From the NCBI RefSeq assembly GCF_000717915.1, contig NZ_JOCX01000006.1:62001-126000 (forward strand): a stretch of 64,000 nucleotides of DNA, given 5' to 3'. The DNA is from Streptomyces sp. NRRL S-244. GTDB lineage: Bacteria > Actinomycetota > Actinomycetes > Streptomycetales > Streptomycetaceae. The position numbers were made by a program, and so were the translations under genes. Below the pieces are notes generated by a model. That model made no database searches, was not told the DNA's origin, and saw only the letters and a list, made by a program, of their open reading frames with translations. Of this stretch, positions 26,228 to 34,119 are shown piece after piece. Numbering within the stretch: the stretch's first letter is position 1; the number at the start of each line of letters is the position of its first letter.

Positions 26228-27781
26228 TCATCCCCCCTCGCAGAGCGGGTCGTTCACAGGGGGTTCCGGCCGGGGCGGCGGCGGAGCCGGGGCGGTGGCG
26301 GGCGGGGTGACCAGGTCCACCAGGTCGTCGAGGTCTTCCTGGGCGAAGGCGTCGCTCGCGTCCCGGAGGCGGGCGCCCGCGCCCTTGGCCCCGAGGAGCT
26401 CGTCGAAGGCGTCGGTCTCGGCCTGCCCCATGTCGGCGAGGGTCTTGGTCCCGTCGAAGAAGGCCTTCAGCGCGGCGGCCGCGTCCAGCGAGGGCGGCAG
26501 GCAGAAGCGCAGGGCGAGCAGCCACCACAGCTGGAAGACGAAGACCACGATCGGCAGGAACATGCTGAACACGAAGAACGCCACGATCATGACGAGTTCG
26601 AGGGCGAAGGTGCAGGTCCGCGGGACGGTGCCGCCCACCGAACCGCCGCCGGGCGTGCCGCCGCCCGGGTCGAAGGACAGCTGCGAGCCGGGCGGGCTGG
26701 TGATCGCGACCCCGCCGGGGCCGGGCGGCGCGGCGGCCCGGGCGGCCACCGCCCGGAAGTCGGGCATGGTGATGGAGATCTTCCGGTTCTTGGTGCCCTC
26801 GGGGTCGTAGAACGGCGCGAGCCGGAAGGGCTCGGTGGGCTTGCTCCAGGAGGTCTGTACGGGGCAGTGCTCGTGCCCCGGCCGCGGGGCGCGGCGTACG
26901 AAGCAGCGCAGTTCGTACACGGAGCGGTCGTCCAGCTTGGGGGCGCCCTGTTCGTCGTGGTCGGCGGAGGCGGTCGGCACCACCCCGAACCACAGCGACC
27001 GCTCCGGCGGGGGCGCCGCGTGCGCGCAGTCACCCGAGCGGGCGGGCAGCCGCCACATCGGCAGCTCCTGTTCCCGGTCCTCGGGGCGGCCGGGCGCGGG
27101 GGGCTCGCCGAGCGCCCGCCACCGGCCGCCCGCGGCCCCGGCCATCCAGGCCTGGGTCTGCTTCTTCAGGTCGACCTGGTCGAGGAGTCCGCGGTGCGCG
27201 TCCTCGAAGGCCGTGCGGTGGGCGAGGTCGGCCCACAGCACGTCCCGGGCCTGCGACAGGTACGGGCCCGTGTCCGGCCCCGCCCGCCCGCCGGCCGCGA
27301 GCAGCTCCGACGTCAGCCTGCGGGAGAGCGTGCGCAGCACCTTGGGCGGGGCGTCCATCTCCACGTGGCGCCGGCGCATCACGAACCCGACCTCGAGGCC
27401 TTCGGCGGACTGTGGGCGCGGCAGCCCGGGCCGGTCGCAGAAGAGCTCGACGACGACCGCGTAGAACCGTTCGTGGCTGGGCTGGTAGAGCTTGCGCAGC
27501 CGGGTGCGGACCAGCTGGTGGGTGGCGAACCGGGCCCGGCCGGGGCCCCGGTCGGCGAGGGCGACGGGCACCGGGTAGGACCACACGTCCTCCTCGGCGT
27601 CGAATTGCAGCGAGTCGCGCGGATCGGCCACGAGGGCCCGTACGAACTCGGCGGAGGCGTACTTCTGGAGCGCCGGGGCGTGCGCCGAGGGGTCGAAGCG
27701 GTCGAAGTGCCCGCGCTCGCAGGCGTACCAGGGGGCCAGCACCTTGAAGCCGTGCCCGCCCGCGGCGGCGGCCGCGGTCAC
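26228..27781 (-). CDS. CIS-locus membrane protein, candidate membrane-attachment factor
   Basis: 517 residues, unknown family. A soluble N-terminal region of about 350 residues is followed by a long hydrophobic hairpin at 390-429 (LVMIVAFFVFSMFLPIVVFV and FQLWWLLALRFCLP) and a C-terminal acidic/Pro-rich tail of 88 residues. It is the only clearly membrane-embedded protein in the locus. CIS particles of Streptomyces lie in the cytoplasm, and a membrane protein of the locus has been reported to tether them, so this is a candidate for that role (inference). The start is a GTG overlapping the spike-gene stop (GTGA), in preference to an ATG 23 codons upstream. One base separates it from the effector-like gene. 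Confidence 0.75.
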   Translation of the reverse strand: MTAAAAAGGHGFKVLAPWYACERGHFDRFDPSAHAPALQKYASAEFVRALVADPRDSLQFDAEEDVWSYPVPVALADRGPGRARFATHQLVRTRLRKLYQPSHERFYAVVVELFCDRPGLPRPQSAEGLEVGFVMRRRHVEMDAPPKVLRTLSRRLTSELLAAGGRAGPDTGPYLSQARDVLWADLAHRTAFEDAHRGLLDQVDLKKQTQAWMAGAAGGRWRALGEPPAPGRPEDREQELPMWRLPARSGDCAHAAPPPERSLWFGVVPTASADHDEQGAPKLDDRSVYELRCFVRRAPRPGHEHCPVQTSWSKPTEPFRLAPFYDPEGTKNRKISITMPDFRAVAARAAAPPGPGGVAITSPPGSQLSFDPGGGTPGGGSVGGTVPRTCTFALELVMIVAFFVFSMFLPIVVFVFQLWWLLALRFCLPPSLDAAAALKAFFDGTKTLADMGQAETDAFDELLGAKGAGARLRDASDAFAQEDLDDLVDLVTPPATAPAPPPPRPEPPVNDPLCEGG

Positions 27782-28443
27782 CAGATGTTCCCGGCGCCGG
27801 GGGTGTAGGCCGGGGAGATCACCACTTGCTCGGTGACCAGCGTCCCGCACTTCACCAGGCCGCTGAAGGTGGACAGCGGGGCGTTCACCGCCACCATGGG
27901 CGCCTTGACGTCGACGGACACGTTCGCCTGGACCTCGACGGCGGTCGGCGTCAGCCGCACCACGCAGCCGCCGCTGTGCCGGATCGTCACCTGCTGGGTG
28001 GCGTCGTCCAGGGTCACCTCGTGGCCGGAGGCCATCGTGATCCGCACCTTGGCCGCGCCCCGGGTGTCGTCGAACTCCAGCCGGCTGTCCGCCCTCGACC
28101 GCAGGGCACGCAGGTTGTTGGCGTCCTCCGGCTCGTGCGGCAGGGCGGTGCGGCCGTTCCAGGCCGCGCCGAGGACGTACGGACGCCGCGGGTTGCCCGC
28201 CTCGAAGGCGACGACGACCTGGCTGCCCACCTCGGGCAGCACCAGCAGGCCCTGCTCGTCGTCGGCGTACGGGGAGCAGAGCGTGGCCCAGGCGCGGACG
28301 TCGCGGTCCCCGTCCGTGCCGAGCCAGGGGAAGCGGACCTCGACCCGGCCGAGCCGCTTCTCGTCGACGATGTCGGTGACGAACGCCGGGTAGACGCCGA
28401 AGTATCCGGGGGCGGAGCCGTCCGCGGGCGCGGGCAGGGACAT
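27778..28443 (-). CDS. Baseplate spike protein gpV/VgrG-like (Cis8 spike part)
   Basis: 221 residues. The N-terminal OB-fold has YPAFVTDIVDEKRLGRVEVR, VRAWATLCSPYADDEQGLLV and LPEVGSQVVVAFEAGNPRRP followed by YVLGAAWNG, the signature of gpV and VgrG proteins; residues 115-200 form the alternating beta strands of the triple-stranded spike (ITMASGHEVTLDDATQQVTI). It trimerises into the puncturing tip under the hub. It shares one base with the gpD gene (TGATG), so hub and spike are separate polypeptides here. Confidence 0.93.
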   Translation of the reverse strand: MSLPAPADGSAPGYFGVYPAFVTDIVDEKRLGRVEVRFPWLGTDGDRDVRAWATLCSPYADDEQGLLVLPEVGSQVVVAFEAGNPRRPYVLGAAWNGRTALPHEPEDANNLRALRSRADSRLEFDDTRGAAKVRITMASGHEVTLDDATQQVTIRHSGGCVVRLTPTAVEVQANVSVDVKAPMVAVNAPLSTFSGLVKCGTLVTEQVVISPAYTPGAGNIW

Positions 28444-29528
28444 CACACCACCTCGTTCAGGCTGGGGCGTTCGGCGTCGAAGCGGGTGCGGAAGCCGTGG
28501 TCCGCGTCGAAGGTGTGCCGGATCCGGGTGACGGTGTACCCCTCCCCCTCGAAGGGGGCGCCGACCGAGCGCAGGACGAGGCGTCCGCCGACGACGAGGT
28601 CGGGGCTGCCGTTGGTGGTGCCCGCGACCGTCACGAACCGGCGCCCGCGGCGCAGCATTTCGGCGCGCGCCCAGGTCCCGGCCTCCTCGGCGGTCAGGGC
28701 GGCCTCCCGCACGCGCAGGCTGGTGCCGGGTCCCAGGGTCCGGGCCAGGACCGCGGCCCCGGTGCGGCCGCCGGCCGTCTCCGCCTCGACGACCTCGGGG
28801 CCGGCCCGTTCGTCGACGATCTCGCGCCGGTCGGCGTCGTACCCGGTGACGACGACCTCGCCGCGCTGGTGGGCGAGGTCGGCGCAGAGCCGCACCGCCA
28901 TGAGCTCGCCGCCGTAGACGAGGGTCTGCGGGGTCGTGCCGCGGCTGCCCCGGGGGCGGAAGTGCAGGGTGCGGCCGGTCGCCCACAGTTCGGCCTGGAC
29001 CAGCCGGGCCCGTTCCCGCAGGAAGGCCAGGTCGCTCTGGTTGAGCTGTTGCAGGACGTCGTAGCGGGGCCCGGGGACGTCCGCGTCGGCGGCGAGCCCG
29101 TGCTCGCGCGCCAGCTCCTCGGCGACTCCCGCGTCGGTGGTGTCGTGGTACGTGCGCATCCGGCGGGTCATGCGCAGCCGCATCAGCGCGTCCTCGGCGT
29201 GGACGAGGACGAGCGGGGGTTCGCCGTCGCCGAGGACGAGTTCGAGGCCGGAGACGACTCCTTCGAAGACGTACCGCTGGCGGGAGGGCGGGCCGAGGGC
29301 CACCTTGAGGGCGCTGCCGAGGCCGACCGTGGACCCGTCGAGGTGCCGCAGCCGGTCCTGGGGGCCCTTGGCCCCGGCGCCGACGGCGAGGAAGTGGCCG
29401 CGCAGGGTGCGCAGTCCTTCGACGCCTTCGGCGACCTCCAGGCGTACGCAGTCCCGTGCGAGGTCCTTGACCAGGGAGCCCGCGACTTCGAAGACCGGCG
29501 ATACGGTCGCGACGGCCGCCTCAGTCAT
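28443..29528 (-). CDS. Baseplate hub protein gpD-like (Cis8 hub part)
   Basis: 361 residues of the phage late control D/gp27 type: RLRMTRRMRTYHDTTDAGVA and QQLNQSDLAFLRERARLVQA are the usual landmarks of the hub, and the C-terminus has GGRLVLRSVGAPFEGEGYTV with RIRHTFDADHGFRTRFDAER. It forms the trimeric hub joining tube and spike. The start overlaps the 60-residue gene's stop by 8 bases (ATGACTGA) and its own stop overlaps the gpV start. Confidence 0.92.
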   Translation of the reverse strand: MTEAAVATVSPVFEVAGSLVKDLARDCVRLEVAEGVEGLRTLRGHFLAVGAGAKGPQDRLRHLDGSTVGLGSALKVALGPPSRQRYVFEGVVSGLELVLGDGEPPLVLVHAEDALMRLRMTRRMRTYHDTTDAGVAEELAREHGLAADADVPGPRYDVLQQLNQSDLAFLRERARLVQAELWATGRTLHFRPRGSRGTTPQTLVYGGELMAVRLCADLAHQRGEVVVTGYDADRREIVDERAGPEVVEAETAGGRTGAAVLARTLGPGTSLRVREAALTAEEAGTWARAEMLRRGRRFVTVAGTTNGSPDLVVGGRLVLRSVGAPFEGEGYTVTRIRHTFDADHGFRTRFDAERPSLNEVV

Positions 29529-29703
29529 CGAAGCCCTCCGCCGCGACGCGGGCGGCGAGCCAGGCGGCCCGTTCGCAGGCTTCGCGGTGGTGTTCGGCGG
29601 CCGCCCACGGCCCGCCGGCCCGGTCCGCTCCGGCGGCGGGCGGTGCGGCGCCGCCCGCGGCCGGCACGACGTCGGTGTGCAGCTCTCCGATGTACACGCT
29701 CAT
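29521..29703 (-). CDS. Small CIS-locus protein (60 aa), Cis6/DUF5908-like by position
   Basis: 60 residues: MSVYIGELHTDVVP, an Ala/Pro/Gly middle, then a short helix HREACERAAWLAARVAAEGF. Very small proteins between the tube/LysM and hub genes are a normal part of CIS loci (Afp6-like), but I cannot match this one to a family with certainty. The ATG at 29703 has GAGGAGG ideally placed upstream; the longer frame from 29727 lacks one. It is embedded between overlaps: its ATG overlaps the previous stop (ATGA) and its stop the gpD start. Confidence 0.8.
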   Translation of the reverse strand: MSVYIGELHTDVVPAAGGAAPPAAGADRAGGPWAAAEHHREACERAAWLAARVAAEGFDD

Positions 29704-31034
29704 GGCGGGCCTCCTCGCGGTGTCCACCTCAGGGTGGTCCGGCCCGCGTCACGGCCGCGTTGCTCGCAGTCGGCGGCGGCCCGGCCGGGCGCGGCGGGCG
29801 GCAGCCGCTCCCAGGGGGCGGCGGCGGGGTCGGGCGGCGGGATCTCCTCGCGCCGGGCCCGGTCGGCGAGGCTGCGGGCGCCGCCGGCCCGGACCTCGGC
29901 GAGGGTCGTCGGGTCGGCGCGGGCCCGCAGCGGCACGCCCCGGCCGTAGCCGAGGGAGCGCCGGTCGAGCACCGGCGGCGGGCCGTACCCGGCCGGTCCA
30001 GCGGGGTGGGCCGGCTCCCGTACGGGAGGGCCGGCCGGCGCGGTCGGCACCTCGAAGCCCTGCCGGGCCCGTGCGGTGGCCCGGTCCACGGCGGCGGCGG
30101 CCACGATGTCCGCCGAGGCGGCGATCCCGCCCGCCGCGCCGAGGACGAATCCGGCGAGTGCGGGATCCGCCCCCGTGCCGCCGCCGGTGCCGAGCGCGGC
30201 GGCCAGGCCCCCGACGGAGGTCGGGGCGGCGTCCCCCGCGAAGCCCGCCGAGAGGCTGATCCCGGCCGCGGCCGCGAACCCCGCCGAGACCTCCGCGCCC
30301 AGTTGGACGGCGGCGCCCGCCGCCAGGGTCAGCGGACTGTCGAGCCCGCTCATCGCGCCGCGCCAGGCCGCCGGGTCCAGCCCGAGCCGGGACAGCAGCT
30401 GCTGGGCGGACTCCCCGTCCCGGGCCTGGACGACCTGCCGGGGCCGGCTGGTGCCGGCCGTACCGGGCGCGGCTCCGGTGCGCTGGTCGCCGGCCTCGGT
30501 GGCGGTGCGGGCGTCGCGGGTGCCGGGGCCCTCGTCGTGCGCCTGGTAGGCGAAGTTCTGCTCGACGACGGTCACCCCGACCTTGGCCCGCAGCGGGGTC
30601 CCGTCGGGGGCGAAGTGGTCGAGCTCCTCGGTGACCTGCGTGACGATGCCGTTGTAGCGCAGGGTGCCCCAGACGAAGCGGACGGCGGGCGGCGGGTCGG
30701 AGGTCTTCGCGGGGGGTTCGACGAACTGCCGTACCAGGGCGGTCCAGCGGCGTACGTCGACGTACTGTCCGCCGCCGCGCTGTTCGGCAGTGTCGAACTC
30801 CAGGTCGAAGGTGAGGGTCGAGCCCTCCTGGGCGGGATGCTGGACCTTCTGGTTCTTCGTGGTCGCCCCGCCCCGGTCCACGTTGTTGTTGCGGCTGATC
30901 CGCAGCGTGGCCGGGTTGAACTGCACGGCCAGCGGCCTGCTGCCCTCGGCCTCCTTGACCAGCGGCGGCCGGTCCTTCCCCGGCTGGGCGGTCACCGTGA
31001 GCCGCTGGAGGGTGGCGTGGACCAGGGCCGTCAC
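29700..31034 (-). CDS. CIS tube/LysM-type baseplate protein (Cis7-like)
   Basis: 444 residues. The N-terminal domain (ATLQRLTVTAQPGKD ... PLAVQFNPATLRISRNNNVD, LTFDLEFDTAEQ, RFVWGTLRYNGIVTQVTEEL, FAPDGTPLRAKVGVTV) is the hallmark of CIS tube/LysM proteins that connect tube and hub. A degenerate LysM-like segment follows (VVQARDGESAQQLLSRLGLD). The last 190 residues are Ala/Gly-rich and then basic and Pro-rich, longer than the Afp7-type core. The start is a GTG overlapping the preceding stop (GTGA). Confidence 0.88.
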   Translation of the reverse strand: MTALVHATLQRLTVTAQPGKDRPPLVKEAEGSRPLAVQFNPATLRISRNNNVDRGGATTKNQKVQHPAQEGSTLTFDLEFDTAEQRGGGQYVDVRRWTALVRQFVEPPAKTSDPPPAVRFVWGTLRYNGIVTQVTEELDHFAPDGTPLRAKVGVTVVEQNFAYQAHDEGPGTRDARTATEAGDQRTGAAPGTAGTSRPRQVVQARDGESAQQLLSRLGLDPAAWRGAMSGLDSPLTLAAGAAVQLGAEVSAGFAAAAGISLSAGFAGDAAPTSVGGLAAALGTGGGTGADPALAGFVLGAAGGIAASADIVAAAAVDRATARARQGFEVPTAPAGPPVREPAHPAGPAGYGPPPVLDRRSLGYGRGVPLRARADPTTLAEVRAGGARSLADRARREEIPPPDPAAAPWERLPPAAPGRAAADCEQRGRDAGRTTLRWTPRGGPP

Positions 31035-31630
31035 GGGGTCCGCTCCAGCCGCAGGCCCTCGTGGGCGATGTGCAGTTCCTCCACGGCGATCTCCCCCGTC
31101 CTGGCGTTGAGCGTCGGTCCGGTGATCTTCAGCGGCAGTCCGCGGACGAACGTCCAGTGCGCGACCACCCGTCGGCCGGCCGGGTCGAGCACCTCCACGT
31201 CGCCGTCGTAGCGGGGTACGGGGCCGCCGCCGGCGACCATCCCGTGCAGCCAGTCCCACAGTCCCGTGTCGGCGCTCCCGCCGTCGGCGGCGATGAGCAT
31301 GCCGCGTTTGAGGACGATCGGCTGGAGCCTGACCCGCCCCGCCCGGCGCACCACTTCGTCGTTGGCGCCGCCTTGCAGGTACTCGCGTACGTCGGCCTCC
31401 AGGGCCAGCCCGGCGCACTCCTGGAACCCCCCGTCGCCGAGCCGGTCGGGGGCCCCGTCCGGGGCGCCGGGACCCGCCGGACCGGGGCCGACCGCGGCGG
31501 GTCCCGGCGCGGCGGCCTCGGACGGCGGGCGGGGGATGTCGGGCGGGGGCGCGGCGGTCCGTCCGGGCGCGGCGCTGCGGGTGAGCCGCACCCGGAACCT
31601 GAAGGTCTGTACGAGCTCGGGCACGCTCAC
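31031..31630 (-). CDS. CIS tail-tube-like protein, second copy (Cis5-like)
   Basis: 199 residues of the T4 gp19-like tube family: FQECAGLALEADVREYLQGG, LQPIVLKRGMLIAADGGSAD and LWDWLHGMV, then PLKITGPTLNARTGEIAVEE with LHIAHEGL. It is longer than the main tube protein because of a Pro/Ala-rich insertion at about 25-65. It probably forms the tube ring beside the baseplate. GTG start one base after the second sheath stop. Confidence 0.88.
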   Translation of the reverse strand: MSVPELVQTFRFRVRLTRSAAPGRTAAPPPDIPRPPSEAAAPGPAAVGPGPAGPGAPDGAPDRLGDGGFQECAGLALEADVREYLQGGANDEVVRRAGRVRLQPIVLKRGMLIAADGGSADTGLWDWLHGMVAGGGPVPRYDGDVEVLDPAGRRVVAHWTFVRGLPLKITGPTLNARTGEIAVEELHIAHEGLRLERTP

Positions 31631-31631
31631 C

Positions 31632-33641
31632 TCATGTCACCGCCACGGCGCCGTCGGCGTCCTGCGCGATCCGCAGGACGAGGTACTCCAGGGGCTGGGC
31701 GGGGGCCACGCCGATCTCGGCGACGAGCCGTCCGAGCCCTTGCGACCAGCCCGGGTTGAGGCGCTCGTCGCACCGTACGAAGAAGGCCTCGTCCTCGGAG
31801 TCGCCCGCGAACGCGCCGCTGCGGTACAGCCCGCGCAGCAGCTGGACGACGGCTGTGCGCAGGGCGTCCCGCAGCTGCGGGGTGTGCGGCTCGAAGGCCA
31901 GCCCCTGCGCCTGCCGGTCGAGCACGAGCCGGAGCATGGTCATCAGCCGGCGCACGCTGAGCTGGCGGTGGTCGGGGTCCCGGGAGAGGGTGCGGGCCGA
32001 GGCGAGCCGGTAGCCGTCGCGCTCGGCGCGGAACACGTCGATGCCGAGCAGGTGCAGCTCGTCGCAGTCGGCGTCGCCGAGCCGCTGCGCGGCGGTCACG
32101 GCTCCGGCGGCCAGGGCGTTGGCCGGGCCCCAGGGCAGTCCGAGGCTCCGCTCGCGCTCGGCGATGATCCCGGCGGCGAACCCGCAGGGCGGGACGTGCA
32201 CGGCCACCCGGTCCGGGTCCTCGGGCGCGACGACCCCGAGCCAGGGGTGGTACGCGGCGGCGTACGTGCTGTCGAAGGCGGCCCTCCAGCGGGCGACGGC
32301 GCGCACCGGCAGCCCCGGCGGCACGTCGAGGAGGGCCACGAACCGCCGCTGGCGCTCCGCGAGGGCGACGAGCCGCTGCTGGCGCCGCAGGATCTCGGGC
32401 AGTTGGGCGGCGCCGTCCAGGAGCAGGGCGCGCGGCCGGGCCGGGTGCAGGGTCACGGGCACGGGCGGCGGCGGGCAGGGCGCGAAGCGGCTTCCGACCT
32501 CCCGCGGCGGGGTCTCGGTGGCGGGTGGCGATTCGCCGTACTGCCAGAGCAGATCGGGGACGCAGAGCAGCGCGACCTCGGGGACCAGCGCCATCCGGTC
32601 CATCCCGACGACCTGCCCGGCCCCGGACTCCTCGGCGCTCTCGGCGCCGCCGACGGGCAGCAGTCCGGCGGGGACCGGCCCCTGGAAGCTGTCGGCGCCG
32701 ATGGCCCCGTAGCGGTCGGCGCCGGGGCGGACGGGGCGGGAGAGGGCGGAGCCGAGGTATCCGTCCGGCGGGAGCAGCGCCCCGGGCCACGGCCCGTCGG
32801 GGGCGACCAGCAGGGATTCGGCGGCCAGTACGGAGGCGGCGTACCGGGGGTGCGCGGGGCCCAGGCCGAGCTCCGCGAACCGCTCCCCGCGGGGGTACGC
32901 CGGGTCGCCGTCGGCCACGGTGACGGTGGCGGTGACGAGCTCGGCCTCGACGGTCAGCGGGCGGGGGCCGCGGCCGGCCGCGCCTCCACCGCCGGGCGGC
33001 CGGTCCAGGACCGCGACCCGGCTGCGCAGCCCGGACGCCTCCTGCCGTTCGGCCAGTGCGAGGACGCGGAAGAAGCTCCCGGCGGCCGGCAGCCCCGGCC
33101 CTCGTACCCGCAGCACGGAACCGGCCGGCGGGGTGCGCCCCTCGGGCAGGGCCAGCTCCGGGCCGGTCGCGGCGGCCTCGAACTGCCCGGAGGCGGTGAA
33201 CTCCCAGCGCACCGAGAGCCGCCCGCCCCAGCTCCCCTCGTTCCGGGCGCGCAGCCCGATCGCGCAGGGTGCGCCGCGGCCGGGGTCGGCGCCGGGCGCG
33301 TCCGAGCGGGCCAGCACGGTGCGGTGCAGGGCGCAGGCCTCCTCGGCGGCGGGGTGCGGGGCGCGCGGCAGCGGAGCCACCCGCAGTACGTGGGCCCGTA
33401 CCCCGCCCTGGGCGAAGAAGGCCCGTACCGCGTACGGCAGCAGCCCGGGCCCCTCGAATCCGCCGAAGTACCGCTGGTAGTCGCTCCAGCGGTCGACGGC
33501 GACCGGCTCGTCGACGGGCCCGCGGGATGCCACGCCGACGAAGCCCGCGACGTCCAGGCGCACCGGCCGGAAGGAGGGCGCCGCCGGGCGGGCGTCCCGG
33601 TAGACCCCGGGCGCCCCGAGCCGCAGTCCGGGCGGGCTCAC
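31632..33641 (-). CDS. CIS sheath protein, second divergent copy (Cis3-like)
   Basis: 669 residues. The start LRLGAPGVYRDARP and FRPVRLDVAGFVGVASRGPV mirror the N-terminal sheath fold, and the C-terminal core has FDSTYAAAYHPWLGV, RQLSVRRLMTMLRLVLDRQA and AFFVRCDERLNPGWSQGLGR, the canonical sheath motifs. The middle (about 100-400) diverges strongly from the main sheath. In other CIS loci a second sheath-like protein forms specialised rings or a minor layer. The GTG at 33641 overlaps the tube gene's stop (GTGA). Confidence 0.9.
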   Translation of the reverse strand: MSPPGLRLGAPGVYRDARPAAPSFRPVRLDVAGFVGVASRGPVDEPVAVDRWSDYQRYFGGFEGPGLLPYAVRAFFAQGGVRAHVLRVAPLPRAPHPAAEEACALHRTVLARSDAPGADPGRGAPCAIGLRARNEGSWGGRLSVRWEFTASGQFEAAATGPELALPEGRTPPAGSVLRVRGPGLPAAGSFFRVLALAERQEASGLRSRVAVLDRPPGGGGAAGRGPRPLTVEAELVTATVTVADGDPAYPRGERFAELGLGPAHPRYAASVLAAESLLVAPDGPWPGALLPPDGYLGSALSRPVRPGADRYGAIGADSFQGPVPAGLLPVGGAESAEESGAGQVVGMDRMALVPEVALLCVPDLLWQYGESPPATETPPREVGSRFAPCPPPPVPVTLHPARPRALLLDGAAQLPEILRRQQRLVALAERQRRFVALLDVPPGLPVRAVARWRAAFDSTYAAAYHPWLGVVAPEDPDRVAVHVPPCGFAAGIIAERERSLGLPWGPANALAAGAVTAAQRLGDADCDELHLLGIDVFRAERDGYRLASARTLSRDPDHRQLSVRRLMTMLRLVLDRQAQGLAFEPHTPQLRDALRTAVVQLLRGLYRSGAFAGDSEDEAFFVRCDERLNPGWSQGLGRLVAEIGVAPAQPLEYLVLRIAQDADGAVAVT

Positions 33642-34093
33642 AGGGACTGGAAGTCGATGCGTTCGGCGACGAGGTGGAGCTCCTCCATCGCGACCTCCCC
33701 GCCGCCCTTGCCCGTGAGGGTGGGGCCGACCCACTTCTTGGGCTGGGCGGCGCGAAGCACCCAGGCGCACACCGGCTGTCGTCCCTCGTCGTGCAGGGTG
33801 ACGGTGACGGTGCGGGCGTCGTAGGCGCCCTCGCGGGTGGCCTTGATCCAGTTGAAGAGCCGCAGGTCGCCGATGATGCCGCGTTTGAGGGTGACGTCGT
33901 TGGTCGTATTGGTGTTGGCGATCTTGCGGACGTGGTTCTCGGGGTCGTTGCCGTTGCGGTACTCGGAGAACTTCACCTCGTTGCCGGCTCCGCTGAAGTC
34001 GGAGAAGCCGCCGGCGATCTGGTCCTCGCCGCCGGTGTCGCCGAGTTTGACGAGGAAGTTGAAGGCTCCGTAGGGATTGTTGCGCGTGGCCAT
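33638..34093 (-). CDS. cis1: CIS inner tube protein (Cis1-like)
   Basis: 151 residues, the standard length for Hcp/gp19-like CIS tube proteins. YGAFNFLVKLGDTGGEDQIA, GFSDFSGAGNEVKFSEYRNG, TLKRGIIGDLRLFNWIKATR and WVLRAAQPKKWVGPTLTGKG are characteristic tube segments. Polymerises as hexameric rings inside the sheath. The ATG at 34093 has GGGAGG seven bases upstream. It lies 26 bases after the main sheath gene, one of the few clear gaps in the operon, which fits a need for high expression. Confidence 0.95.
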   Translation of the reverse strand: MATRNNPYGAFNFLVKLGDTGGEDQIAGGFSDFSGAGNEVKFSEYRNGNDPENHVRKIANTNTTNDVTLKRGIIGDLRLFNWIKATREGAYDARTVTVTLHDEGRQPVCAWVLRAAQPKKWVGPTLTGKGGGEVAMEELHLVAERIDFQSL

Positions 34094-34119
34094 GGGGGTA
34101 CCTCCCGTTCTGCGGGGTG

